From contig NZ_JAHKPN010000044.1 in NCBI RefSeq assembly GCF_018860545.1, forward strand, positions 62,001 through 126,000: 64,000 bases of DNA, given 5' to 3'. The position numbers and the translations under genes are program-made. Below are positions 59,122 through 64,000 of the stretch, one piece after another. The notes below the pieces were generated by a model, which ran no database searches, was not told where the DNA came from, and saw nothing but the letters and a program-made list of their open reading frames with translations. The first letter of the stretch is position 1, and the number at the start of each line of letters is the position of its first letter. Origin of the DNA: Winogradskyella psychrotolerans. GTDB lineage: Bacteria > Bacteroidota > Bacteroidia > Flavobacteriales > Flavobacteriaceae.

Positions 59122-59865
59122 ATGTTCTGGAATAAAAAGACAAAATTACCGATTACCAAAGAGGATAAAATTTGGATTGACGAAGACCTTAATTGGTTGC
59201 GGACTGAAATTGGCGAAGAACACTTTATGGAAATCCGAACAGTAACACCAACAATAGATTTTTATAACAGAACTTTTGACGGAACTGAAAAAGATGCGGA
59301 ATTCATACTCAAACGGACAATGGAATTAATGAACATTCGAGATACTGAAATTAAACTCGAATTCTTTGCAGACGAAGCGATTGAAATGGATGATGGAACA
59401 ACTTTGACAACACCAGCAGATATTAACGGTAGTTGGAAAAGTGCAAGTGGAACTTATGAGCAGACCGAAACAGAAACGATAATATCAATCGAAAGAGGAC
59501 AATTAAAAAATACGATTTCTCTAATTGCTACAATATCACACGAGTTATCACATCAGATTTTATTAGGAGAAAACAGAACAGAAGAAAATGACGAATTTTT
59601 GACTGACTTTACAGCAATAACTTATGGGTTTGGTATTTTTATTGGAAATTCTCGTTTTAATTTTTCCCAATTTGCAACAGGCGGAACATTTGGTTGGAAT
59701 TCAACTGGACAAGGATATTTACCAGAACAAATAATTGCCTATGCAATGGCTTGGTTATCTAAAGAAAGAAATGAAAAAACTAAATTCAGTCAACATTTGA
59801 ATAAATCAATGAAAAAATATTTTGAACAGAGTTATAAATATTTGACGGACGAAAAAAACGAATAA
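59122..59865 (+). CDS. Cassette gene with zinc-peptidase-like HExxH motif
   Basis: 247 residues, hydrophilic and acidic, with no signal peptide. HELSH at residues 140-144 in TISHELSHQILLG is an HExxH zinc motif, and DEFLTDFTAITYG supplies acidic residues further on that could be the third ligand, so a metallopeptidase or zinc-binding role is possible. The family is not recognised with certainty. The start ATG 59122 lies 17 nt after the junction; an ATG at 59108 is followed at once by a stop. Confidence 0.72.
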   Translation: MFWNKKTKLPITKEDKIWIDEDLNWLRTEIGEEHFMEIRTVTPTIDFYNRTFDGTEKDAEFILKRTMELMNIRDTEIKLEFFADEAIEMDDGTTLTTPADINGSWKSASGTYEQTETETIISIERGQLKNTISLIATISHELSHQILLGENRTEENDEFLTDFTAITYGFGIFIGNSRFNFSQFATGGTFGWNSTGQGYLPEQIIAYAMAWLSKERNEKTKFSQHLNKSMKKYFEQSYKYLTDEKNE

Positions 59866-59869
59866 AAAC

Positions 59870-60035
59870 GTGTGGTAACACCATGTATAATTAATTGCTT
59901 TCTCGTTTTTTACTTGGAAAATTCCTTCGGAATTATCACGGGTTCATAAATGTTTATTAACTTAGTTGCTTAACCACGCAACACCCGAGCGCAGCGAACA
60001 GACGAAGTAAACCATATACAAAACCGTTGTGCGTT
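59870..60035 (+). repeat. attC-like cassette repeat 2
   Basis: 166 bp. The left arm GTGTGGTAAC (59870-59879) matches the reverse complement of the 5' junction at 59096 in 9 of 10 positions; the right end GTTGTGCGTT (60026-60035) starts the next cassette. It shares the inner AAAATTCC hairpin arm and a 38-bp block (about 59980-60017) with repeat 3 exactly. Confidence 0.72.
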
Positions 60036-60055
60036 AAAAAAAATCGTAACTACAA

Positions 60056-60877
60056 ATGAAAATTGAGAAATATAACCAAAGAATATTAGCTGTTTTAGGA
60101 ACAGTTGGAGTTATTTTTATAATTGTAGCGTTGATTGCGTTTATTTCTATAACTATTATGGAACATCGAAGGTTTAACGATTACGACGACACAGAAACAG
60201 GAATTTTATCAGATGAAAAAATAGAGGAATTACAAAAAGAAAATAAAAGAGAGCAAGTCATTTCTTTCAGACAACCGAGATTAATTGACACTATAAATTC
60301 GACTTACATTATTCCTGTTTCTCATAAAACCCTGGACGAACAAGAAGACATCAATGGACTTTTAAATGCTTATAGTGGTTCATCTAAATACGAACCAAGT
60401 GATAATCGATATTCAAGTGGAACACATGGAATTTATAATAATGTAATTGTTTATAAGCCAAAAACTGAAAACAGTAAAAAACTATTCAATGAGAGAATTA
60501 ATTTTAACAGAATTCAATCAGAATATTTTGATGACGACATTTATTTACTAATGAATATTGCAAAAAATGACACCTATAAAGATGGAGTGATAAACCTTAA
60601 AGATTTTAAAAGTCTTTACATATATTCTCTAAATAGTGAGAAACTTAAAAATGTTGGGATTGATGGAATGGATGTTTATGATTATGAATTTTTGAACGAG
60701 ACAAAAGATCTGTTTATCAGGTTTGGAATTGACAAAAATGACGATGGAACTTATAATGAATATAACGAGCCGACAATCATAAAAAAATATAATTTAGAAA
60801 CCGGAATTTTAACGGATATTGTTGACGAAAAAATACGTTCGGGACTTCAGAAAACACTTGAGGGAACTAAAAAATAA
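60056..60877 (+). CDS. Cassette gene, membrane-anchored hypothetical protein
   Basis: 273 residues. One N-terminal membrane helix (about 12-32, VLGTVGVIFIIVALIAFISI) is followed by a hydrophilic domain. NKSTG-type and SSGTHG segments and a late DKNDDGTYNEYNEPTIIKKYN stretch are visible. No family is recognised. Both flanks carry the exact complementary decamer (60026 and 60880), defining the cassette. Confidence 0.7.
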   Translation: MKIEKYNQRILAVLGTVGVIFIIVALIAFISITIMEHRRFNDYDDTETGILSDEKIEELQKENKREQVISFRQPRLIDTINSTYIIPVSHKTLDEQEDINGLLNAYSGSSKYEPSDNRYSSGTHGIYNNVIVYKPKTENSKKLFNERINFNRIQSEYFDDDIYLLMNIAKNDTYKDGVINLKDFKSLYIYSLNSEKLKNVGIDGMDVYDYEFLNETKDLFIRFGIDKNDDGTYNEYNEPTIIKKYNLETGILTDIVDEKIRSGLQKTLEGTKK

Positions 60878-60879
60878 CG

Positions 60880-61044
60880 AACGCACAACACCATGTATAA
60901 TTAATTGCTTGGTCACTGTCCACTTACACATATTTCTGCGGCATATTCTATCTGTGATTTATTTGCTAAATTACGTGCTATACCAAGCAACACCCGAGCG
61001 CAGCGAACAGACGAAGTAAACCATACAACAACACGTTAGCAGAA
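60880..61044 (+). repeat. attC-like cassette repeat 3
   Basis: 165 bp. The left arm AACGCACAAC (60880-60889) is the exact reverse complement of the 5' junction at 60026-60035, and the right end GTTAGCAGAA (61035-61044) begins the next cassette. The inner hairpin is degraded compared with repeat 1 but the GCGAACAGACGAAGTAAACC block is intact. Confidence 0.72.
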
Positions 61045-61055
61045 ATTTAAATTCA

Positions 61056-61580
61056 ATGGATTTAATAACAATCAAACAAGCTGAAAAGAATGATTATGAA
61101 ATTCTTGCATTATTAGGCAGAACTACATGGAAAGAAACTTTTGCAGCATTATTCAGAAGAAAAGAAGATGCAAAAAATTATGCTGATCATAACTTTTCTA
61201 TAAGTATGGTTAAATCATTTTTAAAGAACCCCAATGCTCATTTTTGGATAGCTTATGTAAATGAATTTCCAGTTGGGTATGCAAAAATAGAAATGCATAC
61301 GGATTCGGAATTCGTAAAAGGAAAAAATACTTGTAAGCTTCATAATTTTTATGTGTTAAACGATTTTCATTCCATGAAGATTGGTTTAAAACTTTGGAAT
61401 AAGATACTTGAGAAGGTTAAAGAACAAAAATGTGATAACATGTGGCTATCAGTACTTCATACAAATGATAAAGCAATTCAATTTTATAAAGAAAATAATT
61501 TTAATAGAGTTGCTAATTATGATTTTGAAATTGGAATTGATAGCTTCTTAATGCATATAATGGTTCGAGAATTCAAATAA
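61056..61580 (+). CDS. GNAT family acetyltransferase, cassette gene
   Basis: 174 residues. The acetyl-CoA-binding segment is FHSMKIGLKLWNKILEK, and LSVLHTNDKAIQFYKENNFNRVANYDFEIG is the C-terminal B motif of the GNAT fold. Acetyl-CoA-dependent N-acetylation of an unknown amine is expected. Antibiotic or polyamine acetylation is conceivable but not shown. It lies 12 nt downstream of a cassette junction. Confidence 0.88.
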   Translation: MDLITIKQAEKNDYEILALLGRTTWKETFAALFRRKEDAKNYADHNFSISMVKSFLKNPNAHFWIAYVNEFPVGYAKIEMHTDSEFVKGKNTCKLHNFYVLNDFHSMKIGLKLWNKILEKVKEQKCDNMWLSVLHTNDKAIQFYKENNFNRVANYDFEIGIDSFLMHIMVREFK

Positions 61581-61587
61581 TAAAAAC

Positions 61588-61672
61588 AGCAGTCAACACC
61601 GCATATAAGTAATGCTAGGTTCTTCCCTACTTGCAAAAATTCCTGCGAAATTTTATCACGCACATAACTAAT
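61588..61672 (+). repeat. Degraded attC-like repeat 4
   Basis: GTCAACACCGCATATAAGTAATGC (about 61592-61615) corresponds to the left part of the full repeats, and AAAAATTCCTGCGAAATTTT (61636-61655) to the inner hairpin. The right half with GCGAACAGACGAAG and the final GTT arm is missing. The complement to the junction at 61035 is weak. It marks the end of the clean array. Confidence 0.6.
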
Positions 61673-61795
61673 TATTAGTCACTTATAAACTGCTTTCAAA
61701 ATTTATTCGGTTTTTATTCCCTAAATTAGAGGTCTAAAAACCTCAACAGGTTAGATACAAACACCTTAGCATTCATTTTCACCAACCGCGAACCA

Positions 61796-62569
61796 ATGAT
61801 CAAGTTCTTTCGAAAAATACGCTACGACCTTATGGAAAAAAACAAAACGGGAAAGTATTTTAAATACGCCATTGGCGAAATTATACTGGTGGTTATTGGT
61901 ATTTTGATTGCGCTACAAATCAATAATTGGAATGACAATCGTAAAGAAGAAAAGAGTGAACTATTAATACTTAAAACGCTACAAAAAGACTTTACAGAGA
62001 ACAAAAAAATATATTCAGACATCGTCGATAAACAGACCTTTGTTATTAATAATTGTAAATCACTTATAGAATGTTTTGAAAGAAAAGATGTACAATACAA
62101 GAGAGATTCTATTGGTAAATTTATCTACTACGGAGCTTTTAATTATTACAGAGCCGAACCTATCGTAGGAAGTTATGAAGCTATGGTTGGAAGTGGAGAT
62201 TTAAAAATATTGAAAAGCGAAACGCTTAAATCAAAATTAGCTTTATTTTCTGCAGAAATAAATCAAGGATTCGAAGATGAAACATTATCAATGAATTTAC
62301 TAAATACACTACACAATGAATTTAAATCCATTGGAACATTATTTTTAGATAATAGAACTCGACAATTTGTTGGCTTAAACAAGGTTAAAGAAGATAGTGA
62401 GCAACAGAATAATATAATCTCAAATTTATATCAAAATCCAAATATTTTACACCCACTCGCTATGAAAACAGGTGTTGAAACTAATAGATTAAACTTGTAT
62501 CTTAAAATGTTAGATTACTCAAATGAGGTATTAAATTTGATTGAATCTGAACTAAAAGAAAAAAAATAA
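61796..62569 (+). CDS. DUF6090 family membrane protein
   Basis: 257 residues. The N-terminus MIKFFRKIRYDLMEKNKTGK, with YFKYAIGEIILVVIGILIALQINNWND, is the DUF6090 signature; a single membrane helix is followed by a helical extracytoplasmic domain. These proteins are numerous in Flavobacteriia, and the function is unknown. It follows the degraded repeat after 120 nt and may belong to an older cassette. Confidence 0.88.
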   Translation: MIKFFRKIRYDLMEKNKTGKYFKYAIGEIILVVIGILIALQINNWNDNRKEEKSELLILKTLQKDFTENKKIYSDIVDKQTFVINNCKSLIECFERKDVQYKRDSIGKFIYYGAFNYYRAEPIVGSYEAMVGSGDLKILKSETLKSKLALFSAEINQGFEDETLSMNLLNTLHNEFKSIGTLFLDNRTRQFVGLNKVKEDSEQQNNIISNLYQNPNILHPLAMKTGVETNRLNLYLKMLDYSNEVLNLIESELKEKK

Positions 62570-62651
62570 CGAAATCAAAGATTCGACGAAGTCAAAGGAC
62601 AACAATGGCTATAGGCTGTAATGTAAAACGACACTCCCGAAAACTAAGAAA

Positions 62652-63119
62652 ATGACTCAATCTGAACTCATAATTTTGAACTTTACAGAAATAAGGAGAA
62701 GAAGTATAAAACTTTGGAATGGACTACCTGAAAAATATTACAATTGGAAACCTGATGAGAACGCCATGAGTGCGTCAGAAATGATAAGACACGTTTTGGA
62801 AGCTGATTATGGCTGGAATCTGATCATTAATCAAGGAGATATGACAAATTATAAAACACCTTGGGAAAACCGACCATTCATTAACGTTAATGATGAACTA
62901 GAATTTGCTGAACCTTATAGAAATACATTTTTAGAAAGCATTCGCCAATTTTCGGATACGGAATTAAACACAACCGAAATCATTCATCCAGGGAACGGAG
63001 ACAAGAAAATCCTTGCAAACTATTTATTGCGGATTGGATATCACGAATCAGTTCACGCAGGACAATTTTTGTCGTATTTAAGAGCAATGAAAATTGATAG
63101 ACCAAACATATGGGATTGA
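62652..63119 (+). CDS. DinB superfamily protein
   Basis: 155 residues of the four-helix DinB fold. Metal ligands are likely His47 in MIRHVLEADYGW and the two late histidines in GYHESVHAGQF. DinB-type proteins are metal-binding hydrolases or thiol transferases; this member's substrate is unknown. It lies in the same gene-poor cassette zone. The intergenic CAACAATGGCTATAGG (62600-62615) shows weak similarity to other cassette boundaries. Confidence 0.85.
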   Translation: MTQSELIILNFTEIRRRSIKLWNGLPEKYYNWKPDENAMSASEMIRHVLEADYGWNLIINQGDMTNYKTPWENRPFINVNDELEFAEPYRNTFLESIRQFSDTELNTTEIIHPGNGDKKILANYLLRIGYHESVHAGQFLSYLRAMKIDRPNIWD

Positions 63120-63130
63120 AAAAAACACTT

Positions 63131-63292
63131 CAGCAAACAATGGCAATACGTAATGGCTTGTTCTCGCCTACTTACCAAAATCCTCACAGAATATTGCTTC
63201 TCCAGTGCACTGCGCTCGGGTCTATCTGTAATTTATTTGCTAACTTCCGCGCTTAAAATACTACCCTAATTATATACAACGACGTTGTAGCC
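63131..63292 (+). repeat. Diverged attC-like repeat 5
   Basis: Left AAC at 63136-63138 within CAGCAAACAATGGC and right GTT at 63284-63286 within ACAACGACGTTGTAGC, about 160 bp apart. It shares the central TCTGT-AATTTATTTGCTAACTT layout with repeat 3 and has GCGCTCGGGT, the reverse complement of the ACCCGAGCGC core of repeats 2 and 3. Outer arms do not match any junction in view. Confidence 0.5.
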
Positions 63293-63328
63293 CATTAGAT
63301 AAATACTACAAATTGAAAAACTAGTGTT

Positions 63329-64000
63329 ATGAAATTACGATTTAGATATATACTTTTTATAGTGAGTACTTTGTTTTTAACGAATTGTACATATGATTTT
63401 TCAGAGGATTCTTTCAAAGACATTCAAACAAATAATCCAAATGTAAATGTCATTTTAACAGGATTTTCAAATGGGGAACAAACAAGTTCTTCTAAAATAA
63501 TACAATATACCATAACAGGGGCTGGAAACAATGAATTTGAAATGATTGTTAAAATTGACGGAACAGAAACCTATAGAAGTCAAGAAACAACAGGAGAATT
63601 TTATTTGTATGTGGATGAATTAACTGATGGAGAGCATGAATTAACTATTGAATATGCTCTCCCTACAAATTCTGGAAGTTTAGCTGATGCTTTAAATGGA
63701 GAATTTTTCGTTGGTTTGGCAGAATACAATTTTATAGTGGATAAAACTTTAGCAAATCCTTTTGGCATAGCGAGTATTAACATAAACCAAGGTTCAATCT
63801 TTATTACCTTAAACCCTATTTTAGATAATAATTTTGATGAAGCCTTCCTTGTCATTAAAAATGAATATGACTTTATTATAGAAGAAAGACCCATTTCTCA
63901 AGAGGATTTGTCCGATTTACAAATACATGATGATCAGACTATATTTTATAATCCCAGCTATGCCATCAAACTTAAAAATTCATTTACTGAAGATATTTCT
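63329..64000 (+). CDS. Hypothetical lipoprotein, truncated by window end
   Basis: 224 codons are visible and the frame is still open at 64000. Signal peptide with the lipobox LFLTNC (Cys20), then a secreted domain with an FNIIVDKT-like beta-rich pattern and no recognised family. Starts 43 nt after the diverged repeat at 63131. The 3' end lies outside the window. Confidence 0.75.
   Translation, partial: MKLRFRYILFIVSTLFLTNCTYDFSEDSFKDIQTNNPNVNVILTGFSNGEQTSSSKIIQYTITGAGNNEFEMIVKIDGTETYRSQETTGEFYLYVDELTDGEHELTIEYALPTNSGSLADALNGEFFVGLAEYNFIVDKTLANPFGIASININQGSIFITLNPILDNNFDEAFLVIKNEYDFIIEERPISQEDLSDLQIHDDQTIFYNPSYAIKLKNSFTEDIS

Noticed and set aside
58940-61044. Insertion sequences or miniature transposons as the explanation for the 166-bp repeats
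   Set aside because: No target duplications or constant terminal inverted repeats are seen; the outer arms vary and match the enclosed cassette.

Overview
The window reads as chromosomal DNA of a marine-type Flavobacteriaceae (Bacteroidota). Evidence: low G+C; promoters of the form TTG - about 19 nt - TAnnTTTG; the gene order recQ / kdsD / tatC / CMD protein / lptB; an OmpP1/PorV-type outer-membrane protein; a DUF6090 protein; and a long Bacteroidota-type SecA. Species cannot be named from the sequence alone.

Layout. (1) 1-7446: conserved envelope genes: start of a probable recQ, arabinose-5-phosphate isomerase, TatC, an AhpD-like protein, LptB, a DUF808 membrane protein, phosphatidylserine synthase, a PorV/PorQ-family protein and an Lnb-type (DUF4105) membrane protein. 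(2) 7705-46495: one polysaccharide locus of almost 39 kb, nearly all on the minus strand. A promoter at 46518-46546 precedes wza and wzc. Then come a short initiating sugar transferase, UDP-sugar dehydrogenase and epimerase, an ABC exporter (permease plus Wzt-like ATPase) and a translationally coupled block with aminotransferase, WbqC protein and sulfotransferases. About 14 glycosyltransferases follow, with an MBOAT/SGNH acylation pair, an asparagine-synthase-like protein, a transglutaminase-like protein, a Wzy/O-antigen-ligase-like protein and a second, long initiating sugar transferase at the far end. Six divergent sulfotransferases are spread through it; two of them lie on the plus strand beside a frameshifted gene remnant. 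The product is inferred to be a heavily sulfated, probably uronic-acid-containing and acylated surface polysaccharide.

(3) 46598-56501: housekeeping genes on the plus strand: ABC-F protein, O-methyltransferase, LolD/MacB-type ATPase, PduO-type cobalamin adenosyltransferase, DUF2795 protein, SecA and a lipoprotein, separated by simple tandem repeats, hairpin repeats and two clear terminators. (4) 56764 to the right end: an array of unrelated small genes, all on the plus strand, separated by a repeat of about 166 bp (58940-59105, 59870-60035, 60880-61044, with degraded copies at 61588 and 63131). The outer arm of each full repeat is complementary to the 5' junction of the cassette it closes, not to that of the next one. 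That is the architecture of integron gene cassettes with attC sites. No integrase lies in the window, so this is best described as an attC-like cassette cluster without an integrase (CALIN-like). Cargo: two co-cassetted unknowns, an HExxH protein, a membrane-anchored unknown and a GNAT acetyltransferase, then DUF6090, DinB and a truncated lipoprotein.

The two most notable things are the sulfotransferase-rich polysaccharide locus and the attC-like cassette array. All functions are assigned by reading motifs; no database search was run.
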